64,000 bases of DNA. Source: Monomorium pharaonis (taxonomy: Eukaryota; Arthropoda; Insecta; Hymenoptera; Formicidae). The stretch spans positions 19,492,889 through 19,556,888 of the forward strand of contig NC_050470.1 of NCBI RefSeq assembly GCF_013373865.1, given 5' to 3'. Shown in pieces: positions 44,380 through 55,479 of the stretch. Both the position numbers and the translations under genes were made by a program. The notes beneath the pieces were generated by a model. The model had not been told where the DNA came from, did not search any database, and was given only the letters and a program-made list of their open reading frames with translations. Positions within the stretch are counted from its first letter, which is position 1. Each line of letters opens with the position of its first letter.

Positions 44380-44766
44380 AAGTTTACTACCATCAGGTAG
44401 TATTAGTAGGATGATATCAATCAATATTATAATAAAAAATTTACCAATTTGTCGACTGTGTAATTATTTGTTTCTTGGCTTCAATTATTGGCAATAATAA
44501 GTTATCTCATCTTTGGCTGATTTATCAGTATTATAAAAAAATATTTTTAAATAATAAATTATCATTTAATTGTTTAATATTTGTTCATTATTTATTATTT
44601 TAGATTAACGATTAAAAATGGCAGTGCTAAAAATTTTTTTATTATAAGATATATATGAACGAAAAGTCATATTCGTTTCCATATGATTCGTTTCCATTTT
44701 TTAAAATAAAGAAACTTTTATAAACATTTTATATTGGTTTTCGTGTAAATATGTTATTGTTCTGAC

Positions 44767-45044
44767 CTTTTATCTAATCCTTGAATTACGTGAGAAGGCG
44801 ACATCGACATGGGTGTCAGCGTGGAAATAGGTGTCATTGTCGGCGTTGAGACAGGCGTGCCATTGCGCAAGGCGGAATCTTTTCGTCTGGACGCAGGGGA
44901 AGCCGGTGCCGAGCCGACCGCACCTGCATTTCTAAGCCAGGAATTTTTACTGTTACAATTCTCTGTTTCTGTAGGTGAGAGTAATAATCCGGGGGAGAGT
45001 AGCACAACTGGCACTCGAGCGAACTGCTCCGTTGGTATTCGCAT
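44767..45044 (-). CDS. Candidate host-gene exon, Ser/Thr/Pro-rich, unknown product
   Basis: Minus-strand splice acceptor AATATTTCCCAG ends at 45045. The frame opens with ATG CGA ATA and runs 92 codons plus two bases to a donor AAAAG/GTCAGA at 44766-44765. Segments include EQFARVPVVLLSPG, SWLRNAGAVGSAPASPASRR and STPTMTPISTLTPM, a low-complexity Ser/Thr/Pro pattern typical of a disordered region of a regulatory protein. GC content is clearly above the flanks and no TE homology is visible. The ATG may be internal rather than the start. The donor phase matches the exon-like segment at 5633-5873. The protein is not recognised. Confidence 0.5.
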
Positions 45045-45069
45045 CTGGGAAATATTGTTATTATAAGCA

Positions 45070-45890
45070 TATTACTAATGTTCAGAACAATTAAAATATT
45101 AAGAAAGGTAACATAATTTAAAGGAGTTTCCTACATCGCGCTGATATTTTATTTTCAAAAAATAAACATTCTTCAAAATCACTTTTTGTCATTCATTTCT
45201 TATTGATTAAAATTTAATTTTGTCTTTTAATAAAGAATATAAATAATAATTTATTAACAATAGATCAATTTGATTTTTGTACATAGTCACAGTTATTGAT
45301 AACCATGATTCTAGCTCTCGTGGATTGAAAGTAAAGTATTAAACATTTTATTAATCCGGACATATTTGCGAATTTCCATTGTTTTTTGTTTTTAGAACTT
45401 AAAAAATATAAAAAATTAAATAACTCTCTATTGTTAATAAATTATTCATATTTTTAACTAAAAAATAGAAAATAAATTATCAAGCAGTAATAAAAGACAA
45501 AATTTTGAGAATTTTAAAAAGGAGAGAAAGCGATTAATATTATAATATTAATATTTTAATTTAATTTATAAAAGGTCTCAAGGTTTCAAGGTGTGTTTTA
45601 AAATTGTAATAATACGCAGTTCGAAAAAGTTACAAATATATATAAAATCATGTGAAAAATAATATTTAAGCACTAAGATCTTACTATGCTCGACTGTTTT
45701 TAGCTTTTTCTGAAATTTTATGTTATACACATCATGGTCTTATTTTAATTATTATTTTTAATAAATAAAGTTGTATTACATCATATAAAAGTATAAAATG
45801 TTTATATAATTATATAATTATCAATAAATATGACAGTATACTAGCAAAAATGTGACAACATTGTTTCTTACTATAATTAAACTAACAAGA
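45070..45890. other. AT-rich region without a gene
   Basis: Flank of the exon-like segment. No repeat boundary or coding signal found. Confidence 0.5.
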
Positions 45891-45892
45891 GA

Positions 45893-46413
45893 TGTTAAGC
45901 AACCTAAAAATTCAAAAAATTTTAGAAAATTGTGTACAAGTAGAGTAGTTCTTTCCTAACACAAAACTATTTTTTATTTTTGTAAGGTTACACTTTGAGA
46001 AGGTAAAAGCCCTTCAAAAAAAGCGTTTTTTTCCTTTCCAGACAAATATCTTCAAAACTATAAAAAAATAGAAAAAACTTTTTTTTAGAAAAGTTGAATG
46101 GTTTTAAGAGTATTTTAGAATTATAAAAAATGGATTGTAAGAGGAGAGTATTTTGCTAAACAAAAAAATTAAAAAATGTTTTCTTTATAACTTTAAACCG
46201 ATTTTTTCCGACTTAAAAAAAAACGTTTTTTTATCTTTTATAGTTTCAAAAATACAATATTTGCCTGGAAAGAAAAAAACCGATTTTTTCAAAAGTATTT
46301 TACTCGCTCAAAGTATAACTTTGCAAAAATAAAAAATAATTCCGTGTAAGGAAAGAACTACTCGCACACAATTTTTCAGAATTTTTAGAATTTCCGGGTT
46401 ACTCAATTTCCCT
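45893..46413. mobile_element. Inverted-repeat MITE of about 520 bp
   Basis: The left arm (TTAAGCAACCTAAAAATTC, then TACAAGTAGAGTAGTTCTTTCC) is matched in inverse by GGAAAGAACTACTCGCACAC and GAATTTCCGGGTTACTCAA on the right. Arms are about 200 bp. No ORF. Confidence 0.6.
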
Positions 46414-46616
46414 TGTAAGAACTTAATGTAGGATTATGGAATTTACGATATCTCCTAAACATTGTGTTGAATTTTAAAAATAACCATTCAAGTTACTCCT
46501 TTATATACTATTTAGATTAATATGACCACTGATTATTAGTATTTGTGTTGTCATAAAAGATACAGTACTGCAGGTAACTAAAAGTTCTATGGGTGTGTAT
46601 TATTTTAATGTATTTA

Positions 46617-46646
46617 TTTTGTGTGTGTGTGTGTGTGTGTGTGTGA
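46617..46646. repeat. (GT)n microsatellite
   Basis: About 13 GT repeats, with no arms around it. 46647-47075 is otherwise AT-rich and empty. Confidence 0.85.
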
Positions 46647-47079
46647 CATAAATATTTACTAAGTTATTTAAATAAATCAAAATAATACAAATTGTTCATA
46701 ATCTTCTTTCCTCTATACTTATTCACTTTTCTAAAAAAATTTCTAAAATATCAGTGTAACAATGTAGAAAATCTTCTGAATAATTTAAGTTAAACAAGTT
46801 AAATTTAATTCAGTCAATATATTAACTCAATATATTGTACATTTAATATTAAGTAAAACGTCTGCTCTTTATACTAAAGATTAAGGTTCAAATCTACTTA
46901 ATATATTAAATCCTACTTAAATATATTAAGGAAAGGCCCGTAAAAAGTAACGATTTTTGTCTATCAACTGGCGCCTAAAATTCATGTAGATTATTGTTAC
47001 TAGTGATTTGCAGAATATAAAAATATTGAAATCTAAAAACCGATGGGAACTTGACGAGATTCAATAACAAAGTATGACT

Positions 47080-47890
47080 AATAAAGATGTAAAGCTGTAA
47101 TCTCTCATGTGATATTCTCAGAATAGTTGATTTAATTGTCTTTGCGGAATTATTACTCGGCTGAACATTCCCAACGTGGTATAAATATCCACGACAAATG
47201 GTCATTCAAAATGGCTAATCCAATATGACGGTATATACAGTGTATTCGAAAAGTCTCAGACCATCTGTTTTTCTCGGAAAATATAAGTTTTATGAAAAAA
47301 TATTTCAGACAAGAATTGTAAGGTTTAAATAGGCTTTCTTATTAAAATTATTAAGTTGATCTTGGGCGTTTGTCAAGGTCAGACCAAGGTTATCTTGAAT
47401 TTTTAAAATTGCATTTCCTATTTTTTATTGTATATTCTTATAGCTTATCTGAAGAGCTTTCCAAAACGCTATAATTAATTTATTTCCGAATTATAAAACT
47501 TAAAAGTTCCCATATTTTAACATAAAAATTCAAAATATGTTGTAAGACATTTAAATTTGTTATTTTACCTTAATACTTTCATACAGAGAATAATTAGAAT
47601 AAATTCAATCAAGATGAGTTCAGTAAAAAGACCTATTTAAACCTTACAACATTGGTTTGAAACATTTTTTGCATAAAACTTACAATTTCCGAGAAAAATA
47701 GATAATCCGGGACTTTTCAAATACACTGTATATGCCGTCATATTAAATTAGCCATTTTAAATGACAGTTTGTAGTAGATATTTATACCACGTTGGGAACG
47801 ATCAGTTAAGTAATAACTCCATAAAAACAATTAAATCACCTATTCTGAGGATATCACATAAAATTCAAAAATATCTTACAACGTAACATC
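47080..47890. mobile_element. Foldback element with a mariner-type MITE at its centre
   Basis: Left arm 47080-47235 and right arm 47731-47890 are inverted copies (CCCAACGTGGTATAAATAT against ATATTTATACCACGTTGGG). The centre of the palindrome (GACGGTATA / TATGCCGTC) is the TA where the MITE landed. Confidence 0.68.
47238..47728. mobile_element. MITE with about 100-bp TIRs and TA duplication
   Basis: CAGTGTATTCGAAAAGTC...GACTTTTCAAATACACTG with TA on both sides (47236-47237, 47729-47730). Inner arms share AAACCTTACAA / TTGTAAGGTTTAAATAGG. Mariner-like by duplication and tip; no transposase. Confidence 0.75.
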
Positions 47891-47904
47891 TTTACTTATT
47901 ATAC

Positions 47905-48235
47905 TGTTACGTCCAGCCTTATAGGATTAAAATTTTTATTTAAATAGTTGGGAGAATATTTCAAAGGAGTGGAGATAAGGGAAGAACATAACAAAACTTA
48001 CAATCCCTGTAGACACGCAAATATAGAAAGTGTAGGTGCCTCAGGTTGAACGCACTTTTTGTAACTGGAATATGTAGATCAGTGTGCTAATAAGCCTGTT
48101 ATAATCCTGTTTCAGAGTCGTGCGTCTGTAGGTCCAAATTTCGAATCAGCAAATTGAATCACTTTAACTCAGGACTGGACCAGGTGCAATCTTTGGTCAG
48201 GAAAGTGAGAGTGGGTAGGTCGTTAAAAATTTAAA
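47905..48235 (-). mobile_element. Partial LTR related to 31724-33793
   Basis: TGTTACGTCCAGCCTTATAGG and the next about 300 bases are a diverged complement of 33500-33793 (shared GCACTTTTTGTAACT / AAGTGCGTT region and CCTATAAGGCTGGACGTAACA). It stops after about 330 bases, so it is truncated. Confidence 0.65.
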
Positions 48236-49352
48236 TAAATGAAGTTTTACTTAAGGATACCTTCTAGTGTAATCACTCTAAAAATAAAACCTTCTTTGGA
48301 TTTTTTTTAAAACTATAAGACATACAATACTACTTTTTCACACACTTATTGATACACATGTCATTCATTCATTTATTTACAATCCGTGCCTTTCAACTTC
48401 CAATATACATGTGCTCCAAGCGTACATACTAAATACTAGGGTGGATTGAATTTTCAAAAAGTATTTAAATCGAAACATAATAATGCAAAAAAGTTGCTAC
48501 GTTTCAAGACAATCACAAAAAACATTTTTTTTTTAATTGGATAATATTTTCAGATTGCGCATGACATTCGAAAAATTTAATCAAATTTGAGCTTTTTATG
48601 AAAATTATGAGATACATAGCCAAAAATGGTCAAATTGTAATCAAATTCGATTTGTGACAATGTAATAAGCCTACCAAACGAAATATCTATCATGGTCCAA
48701 ATAGCTACCTCCAAAATGCTGGAAATGGGGGTCGATTTCCTGTACAATCAGAAATCATGAAAACACTACATAGTGGAGGTGTGATACAAAATAAGAGAAA
48801 CAAACAAATTGGAAAGTATTAGCCTTCCACTCTTTCACACTTTTTCTATTTATCTCTTATATTTTACCCTCTCGTTTATCAGTTTACTTTGCAGCTTTCC
48901 GGTCGCACATAATTTAGTTTAGTGGAAAAGACTCAGAATTCATCACATAAAGGTGGCTGCACTTTGAGTTCCACCCACGCCTTTCTCAACCAACCATCCA
49001 TACTTTGGACATGAAAAATCACTTCTGTGATGTGCTTAAAAACGCACTGAAAATGCGACTTATTTTCAAATTTGAGCATTTGAGAGCGAGAAAGCAGAGT
49101 CGCTCTAATGAAGCCATCCCTACTCTCTTATCCCCATTTTTGATCCTGCCTCTGTGGCTAATTTTACAGTGCGTTTAACTATTTGACAAGGGACCATTTT
49201 ATATTGCAAAAGTGATATCAACAAACTAACGTTATCAGTCAAAAATCAAGTCAAATTTGAAAGAGGTATCCTAGATGGTATAAATCTTAAGATCCTATGA
49301 ATTCTGGGGTGGCCTCATCCATCAATTGGATAATTTATATTAATAAGGACCA

Positions 49353-49628
49353 GGTTGATCTTTTCGATGGCAACACCTATGTTTTATTGCACATTCTATA
49401 AAAAAAAAACGAGAAAATTTTGGTCTTGCCTTCATTGTTTGGATCGTCTTTTGGTGTTGCTTTCGTTGATTGGAACGTGTTCTAAAATAAAAACTTTAAG
49501 CGCCATTTTGCTTGTTGGAGGAAAGTAAAAATCACAAAACAAAATTTTCTTTTTTCTTTATAAAATATAAATCTGCAATTAAACATAGGCGTTGCTATCA
49601 CAAAAATCAACCGGGACCTTATTAGGTC
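49353..49628. mobile_element. Foldback MITE (AATAAGGACCAGGTTGAT ends)
   Basis: TAATAAGGACCAGGTTGAT pairs with ATCAACCGGGACCTTATTA, and GCAACACCTATGTTT pairs with AAACATAGGCGTTGC. Non-coding. Confidence 0.65.
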
Positions 49629-49789
49629 CAAAATAAACCGTGAACCCAAAATTTAAGTAACTTATCTGATGGCCTTCTTTCAACTCTCAACTTTCACTTG
49701 AAACATTTTTTTTCAAAAATACATTGCTTTCGAAATATTTTGTTGTTTATGTTGAAATGGCTAAATATATTCCGACGAGTGAGTCCTAG

Positions 49790-50013
49790 ATGCGCATAGT
49801 AATAAACGGACAGCAGGCTGAGTGAAACGGACACATACCAAACGGATACAGTGCGAAACGGATACAATAAGAAATGGACACAGTACGAAACGGACACAGT
49901 GCGAAACGGACACAAACCAAATGCGCACAAATCTAATGCGCATAAACCAAACGGATACAGTTGCAAACTCATGTGGCGCAGAGAATGCTTTGCACGCGCG
50001 CGCACACACGCAC

Positions 50014-50061
<48 letters not shown>

Positions 50062-50352
50062 GAGTGCAAGGGGGCTTCGTCCCCTCCCGTAACTGCCCCG
50101 TCGGTAGAGGTGCCCTGAAAAGTTGCAACTCATTGTCGGAAAAACGGTAATTCCGTTTGTTACTGTGTCCGTTTGGTCTGTGCGCATTTGGTCTGTGTCC
50201 GTTTCGCACTGTGTCCGTTTATTACTGTATTCGTTTCGCACTGTGTTCGTTTCACACTGTGTCCGTTTCGTACTGTGTCCGTTTGGTCTGTGTCCGTTTG
50301 TTACTGTGTCTGTTTCACTCAGCCTGCTGTGTTCGTTTATTATTGTGCGCAT
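49790..50352. mobile_element. Foldback element: GTGTCCGTTT-period arms with a CA microsatellite core
   Basis: Outer ends ATGCGCATAGTAATAAACGG and the complement of TTATTATTGTGCGCAT pair, as do GCAGGCTGAGTGAAAC / GTTTCACTCAGCCTGC. Arms are 15-16 bp units, ACGGACACAGTGCGAA on the left and GTGTCCGTTTCGCACT on the right. The core repeats the words seen at 16730-16900: GTTGCAAAC, GCAGAGAATGCTTTGC, (CA)n, GAGTGCAAGG, GGGCTTCGTCCCC. GGACGCTCCC follows at 50357. Confidence 0.75.
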
Positions 50353-51051
50353 ACGGGACGCTCCCGTCTCACATCTTCAGAAAATCGACCCTCAGCCCTT
50401 TAGAGGTTGCTATCTGAACCGCTATAGGTTTTTCGTTTGGTAGGCTCATTATAATGTCACAAATCGAATTTGATTGCAATACGACCATTTTTGGCTACGT
50501 TTCATAATTTTCATAAAAAGTTCAAATTTGGTCAAATATTTCGAACTTTAAACGTCTTAAAAAAATTTTTTTCATTGTAATTGTCTTAAAACTTTTTGTA
50601 CTATTACGTTTCAATTTTTTTGTACTATTACGTTTCAATTTAAATACTTTTTAAAAATTCGCGCCGCCCTAGTAAATACATATCATAAAGTACATATAAT
50701 TTGTTCATACATCTGTTACTTATACAAATTCTAATTCAAATAGATTTTTAATGTCGCTCCTTCTCCTCATAAATAAACTTGAATAAGAGTTTGTGCTTTC
50801 AAACTCCTAAAATCTTAAAATTAGAATACAGTCTAACACTAACTAATGAAATTTCTTACACTCTAAATCTAATAATTTTACTAATGACCAGAACCATAAA
50901 AAAAGAGAAAATAAAATGACGATTATATCAGAAAAAGATAAAAACATGTATAAAATAACGTAAAATAAATATCTTGATCCATAAACATAAACAACAATAT
51001 ATACAACAAAAATAAAAGGCAATAATAATTTTTAGATCACAGAACAATGAT

Positions 51052-51231
51052 GCATGGAACAAAAAAATAAAGAGAAGGATAATGGGGGACAGGAAAATAA
51101 CAAGGAAGTAGACGAGAGAAATGTAATCCCTTGCTTGGGATCAGCTCTTTTCAAATTTCTCTTTTCTACTTCCTTGCTATTTTCCTATCCCCCATTATCA
51201 TCCTCCTTTTTATTTTTTTCTTTTCCATGCA
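51052..51231. repeat. Inverted duplication at the 3' end of the LINE
   Basis: GCATGGAACAAAAAAATAAAG...AGGATAATGGGGGACAGG on the left is complemented by CCTATCCCCCATTATCATCC...TTTTTTCTTTTCCATGC on the right. Arms are about 80 bp and the centre falls near 51130-51145. Confidence 0.75.
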
Positions 51232-52624
51232 CCGTTGTTGTGTGATTTCTAGATTTATTAATACCCCAATGGTTTTCCATCGATCTCTTTCATCTTTGTC
51301 TTTTTGATGTGTTTCTTTGTTGTTCCCTTTTTCTTTTGCGTTTTTCTTCTTTTCTTTTCTAACTCTGTTTATCCTTTTTATTATCTTCCATCTTCTTCCA
51401 TTTTCATTTAAAAACTTTTCAAGTGTTATTTCCTCCTTTGTCGTGTCGCATTCTTTCAATATGTGTACTACATTTTTCTCTCTCTTTCCGCAGACTCTGC
51501 ACTTTCTTTCCTGTTCTTCTCTTCACTGTTGTCTGCCTCTCCAATCATTCCCGCATCTGTATATTGTTATTGTTATCCTCTCCTTTTTTCCTTTTTCCTC
51601 GTATGTATTTTGGCATTTCCTCTGTCATTAAATCTTTGTATATTTGGATTCTTCGATCTGCTTTCTTCTTTCAGTTCTTTCTTTACTACTTATTTTTTCT
51701 ATCATGTCTCTTACTATATCCTCCGTTCCTTTCCCTTCTACTCTCATCCTTATCTTCCCTCTATTCGCCTCTGCTTTTTCCAATGTTCTTCTTCTTTTCT
51801 TCTCCTACTTATTCTTCATCTGTGTCTTGGTCTTTCTCTATCCATCTCTTTTAAACATTCTAGGACCACCCTTTCTTCGACCTTCTTGTTTCCTCTTCGT
51901 ACTTAATGGCTCCTCTTAATGCTTCTTTACTTAGTTCCTCCATTTTCGTCTTTACTATCAGAATATAATTCGGTGTTTTTCCATCCAGGCCCAATTTTCA
52001 CTTTGTGTATCTTTTCTTTATTCTGTCTATTCTTTCCTCGCTTCCTCAATCTAAATTTACGTTCTATATAACGCTACGCTCTCTACCAGTGCCTTAAACA
52101 TTTTCATTCTTTTCTCGTAATTCTTTTTGAACAATCTCTCTCCTATGCTTCATGTCTGTTTCATCGCAATCGTCACTCTTCTCATTCTTTCTACATTATG
52201 TTTCTCCGCTCCACCATTCTTTTGCATGATGTATCCTAAGTATTTTATTTCCTTAACCTCCTGCACGTTTTCTCTCTCCACTTCCATTCTCTTTTCCTCG
52301 TGTATCGTCTTTTCTTCTCGAATACCAATACTTTGACTTTTCTGGGCTGAGATGTGATCCTTTCTCTTTTATGTACTTCTTGAATCTCTTCATCATTCCC
52401 TTTAATTCTTGCTCATTAATATGCCTCCAGTTTGATCCTTTCTCATCTCTGCTTCTAGGTCCATAATATATGTAGATGTTAAATAATGTTGGGCTCATAG
52501 GACAGCCTTGCCTTATTCCATTTCTAGTCCAGAACTCTTCCATCCTTCTATCTCCTACCTTTATCATATTCTTCGTCTCTTTGTAAGTTTCCATTATCCT
52601 CCTCCTTAGTTCATTTGTCTTCAT
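51166..52624 (-). pseudogene. LINE reverse transcriptase, second half, catalytic box deleted
   Basis: From 52624: ETYKETKNMIKVGDRRMEEFW, GIRQGCPMSPTLFNIYI (the conserved RT block), then directly to EQELKGMMKRFKKYIKEKG and LSPEKSKYW. The region that should hold the YADD/FADD box between these blocks is missing, so the palm is dead. 51459-51166 encodes the Lys/Glu-rich C-terminal tail (RRMIMGDRKIARK). Confidence 0.78.
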
Positions 52625-53182
52625 CTTTTTAGCATCTTATTTAGCTTTCCCCTCTACACCCTATCAAACGTTGCCTTAAGGTTAACAAAAAAAGCGAACA
52701 CTTTCCCTTTTTTCTTCTTTTCCTTATTTACTAAATAATTCAACACATATTGCGTCTACTGTCCCTCTTCCTTTTCTAAATCCAAGCTGGTTTTCTTCTA
52801 ATTTTCCGTTCGTTTCCTTTATCAGTCTCTCGTTTAATAAATTCGCGTATATTTTATAAGCTGTTTGTGTAATACTTCTGTTTTGTCATTTTTTTGTAAA
52901 GTGGAAGCCTACTTTACAAAAAAGTGACAAAACAGAAGTATTACACAAACAGCTTATAAAATATACGCGAATTTATTAAACGAGAGAGACTTTATTAAAG
53001 AAGGGACTAATAAGCATTAGTCCCTTGTTCCAATCATTGGAGATTCCCCTTTCCATCCGTATTCTGTTTAACAACTTCAGTAGCACCTCTCCTATTTCGG
53101 TTGGCATCAGCCCCCCTGCTTTATTTTCAATTTCGTTTTCTTCTAGTACTTTCTCTTTCTTTAGCTTTCTCAGTTGTTTCAC
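52625..53182 (-). pseudogene. LINE reverse transcriptase, first half
   Basis: 53182-52976 reads LRKLKKEKVLEENEIENKAG, PTEIGEVLLKLLNRI and NDWNKGLMLISPFF, the start of the RT domain. About 52680 encodes FAFFVNLKATFDRV on the minus strand, where the motif-A catalytic Asp is replaced by Asn. Between them lies the inverted duplication of the AYKIYANLLNER segment. Confidence 0.7.
52825..52990. repeat. Snap-back inverted duplication within the LINE RT
   Basis: Arms of about 75 bases are almost identical: TAAATTCGCGTATATTTTAT pairs with ATAAAATATACGCGAATTTA, with a short loop around GTGGAAGCCTA. The duplicated piece is normal RT code, so it arose after or during insertion. Confidence 0.85.
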
Positions 53183-53693
53183 TAATTCTTCCTTTGTTAT
53201 TTCTCCTCTAGTTTCCTCTTCCTCTTCCTCTCCCTCTCTAACCCTCTTCTTTTTCTCGTCTTCTTCTCAAATTATTCTATCCTCTGTGCCGCCTAGTAAT
53301 TCCATAAAATGTTTCTTCCAATCCTTCAATTCGATATTTTCGTCTATTCTTTCTCTCCTTTTTCTAAATTTATTGGTGTATTTCCACACCTTTTCCACCG
53401 TTCTTATCGATTTTATTTTTTCTTCTTCTCCCTTTCGTGTTTCTCCATTTTCTTCTTCACATCATGCTCTGTACTTTTTCTTCTTTTTAATGTACTCATT
53501 TCTGCTAGTTTTTCCTTTTTTTAATCTTCTCATCCCTCTCCTTAGTTCTCTTTTTTCTCTTTCCATTCTTTGCTATGCCAATCCCTTCTTCCCAGTTTCT
53601 ACAAGTTATTTTCTTTTTCACTTTCATGGCTGAGTTCCTTACCTTCTTTTGCAGTTCCTTTCAGATCTCTTCCTTCTCCTTCTTCATGCATGT

Positions 53694-54350
53694 TTATCCT
53701 TCGCATTTGCTGTGGTAGAACTCTACTCCTTTCCTTGTCCAAATGTATTTATCTTTAGTTATTGTATCGCTCTTTCTCTTCTTTCCTTCTTCTCCTCCTT
53801 TTATTTCTACTTCCAGCGATACATGATCCGATTTTGTTCTGTTTCCTTCTTCCATTTTCATTACTTCTTCATATGCTTTATCATTTGCTACTACATAATC
53901 TATTATCGATAACATCCTAAATCTCCATTCTTCTTTCTTCCTCATACTACTACTTAGTATCGTCCATCCTCTCTCGTCGATTTCCTTTAGCATTATTTCT
54001 CCTTCCTGGCTTATTATTTTGTCTCTCAATTTCCTGCTTTCTTCATCTTTCTCACATTCTGTCTCTATTGGACCTCCTTTATTTTCTGTTAATTTCTCGC
54101 TTTAAAGTCGTCTATTATTAAATATTCTTCCTCCTCTTCCTTTACTTCATCTTTTATGCTCTCCATCATTTCTTTAATAGTCTAGCGGCTATATATCTTA
54201 ATTATTCTCCACTTTTTTTCGTTATATTTCAAATTCATTTCCATCGCTTTATTTATCTTCCTCGCCGATGCATTCTTCATTTCCTTGTTTATTACCATTA
54301 TGATTCCTCCTTTTGCTTTTTCTTTTTTATTGTTGCAGCTAGTAAAACCC
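53694..54350 (-). pseudogene. LINE endonuclease domain remnant
   Basis: 54029-53694 reads ISQEGEIMLKEIDERGWTIL, RMLSIIDYVVANDKAYEEV and TKSDHVSLEVEI, the C-terminal endonuclease with its SDH box. Upstream frames to about 54350 are broken. Confidence 0.65.
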
Positions 54351-54949
54351 TTTGAATTTATTTGGCAGTTTGTTTCTGATTTTTCTCCCTGTTTCCTTTT
54401 CCATTAATCCGATTATGTCTCAAGATATTCCTACGTTTCTTATTACACTCGCTATGTTTCAAAAGCTGATCTTTACGCTTGTCTCCTCTTTCCCCATGCC
54501 CTCAGTCTCCATGTCCTCATTCTCTCCTTTTCTTCTCCTCCAGCTTCTTCTCCTTTTTCATTCCATTTAAACCATTTCACCTTTATTTTAATTTACTTGT
54601 AACCTATCCTATCCTTACATTTTTAGCTCCTTTCTCCTTTTCTCTTCTTGCTATCTCTCTCAGTTGCTCTTGTATTTTAATTTCTTTCTTCGTTAAATCA
54701 TTCTCTATTATTATGCCTCTTTCCAGGTACTTTTTCTTACTCATAATACTTCTTTTCTGTTTATTTCTAGCTGCCTACTTCCGCTATCACTATCTCCCTG
54801 TTGCCTCTTGTTATGATGCTCGCTTTCTGAATTTTTACCTTTACTTTCATTTTGCTCTCAATAAATTTTGCCACTTCCAGTTCTAATTTCTCCTTTCTCC
54901 ACTTTATGTCTTTTACTTAATCTTATTATTTCTCTTGTCTCTTTCCTTC

Positions 54950-55170
54950 TTTTCATTAATCCATTCGATTTTCTCCTCTAATCTCCCTTCTTTCCATCAA
55001 TTCTTCCTTTTCTCTCCTTCTCTCCTCCTTTTTCGCTATCCTCTCTTCTGCCATCTGTTCTTTTAATCTGTCTCCATGTCTTCTCTCATCTCTCTTCTCA
55101 GTGCTTCTATCTCCGAACAGATTTTCGCTAGTCCTTTTGTGAGTATGACCTCCCCCTAGCATTTACATGT
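54950..55170 (-). pseudogene. LINE ORF1-like charged segment
   Basis: The frame from 55162 is Arg/Glu/Lys-rich (RRKEKEELMERREIRG type) and coiled-coil-like. Position and composition fit ORF1 or the ORF2 linker. No knuckle is visible. Confidence 0.4.
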
Positions 55171-55479
55171 CTAGAGATTTTTCCTCCTTTTTGTTTTTTT
55201 CCTACTTCCGGCTGGTCTCTCTGCCATTGCTGTCAACTGTCACTGTTTCTTTGCTGTTAATTCCCTAGCTTTTCTCCTCTTAGTCGTGTGCTACTTTTCG
55301 CCTTAACCTATCGGCGCTGACTGCCTTATTTTTCACGATTAATTCTTTCTTTTCTACTTTCTCTCCTTCTCTTCTTTTTTGGCGGCTGCTATTCCTGTTC
55401 TCGGCCTTCTTTTCTCGTTTTTTTTTAATTTTGTGGCGCTACACTTTTTCATCACTCTTCTAACCGAAAGCCCCATTAA

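Larger units (their letters stand above)
48437..50671. mobile_element. DNA transposon derivative with about 290-bp TIRs and TAAATAC duplication
   Basis: Left TIR starts TAGGGTGGATTGAATTTTC and the right end mirrors it (GAATTCGCGCCGCCCTA-like). TAAATAC lies directly outside both ends (48430-48436, 50673-50679), or 8 bp with one mismatch. No transposase is recognised in the 1.7-kb interior, which instead holds two further foldbacks (49353-49628 and 49790-50352). An 8-bp duplication would suggest hAT; this is not proven. Confidence 0.65.
51040..55470 (-). mobile_element. K/E-rich LINE (non-LTR retrotransposon), degenerate
   Basis: On the minus strand, from 55470 downward: an ORF1-like charged segment, endonuclease, RT and a Lys/Glu-rich tail. 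The plus-strand Ser/Phe-rich frames across this region are complements of that K/E-rich code. Two snap-back inverted duplications lie at 52825-52990 and 51052-51231. Clade not assigned. The 5' and 3' limits are approximate and no target duplication was found. Confidence 0.78.

Noticed and set aside
51317..54886. Many long plus-strand Ser/Phe/Leu-rich frames resembling membrane proteins
   Set aside because: They are complements of Lys/Glu-rich LINE code on the minus strand, where endonuclease and RT motifs are recognisable.
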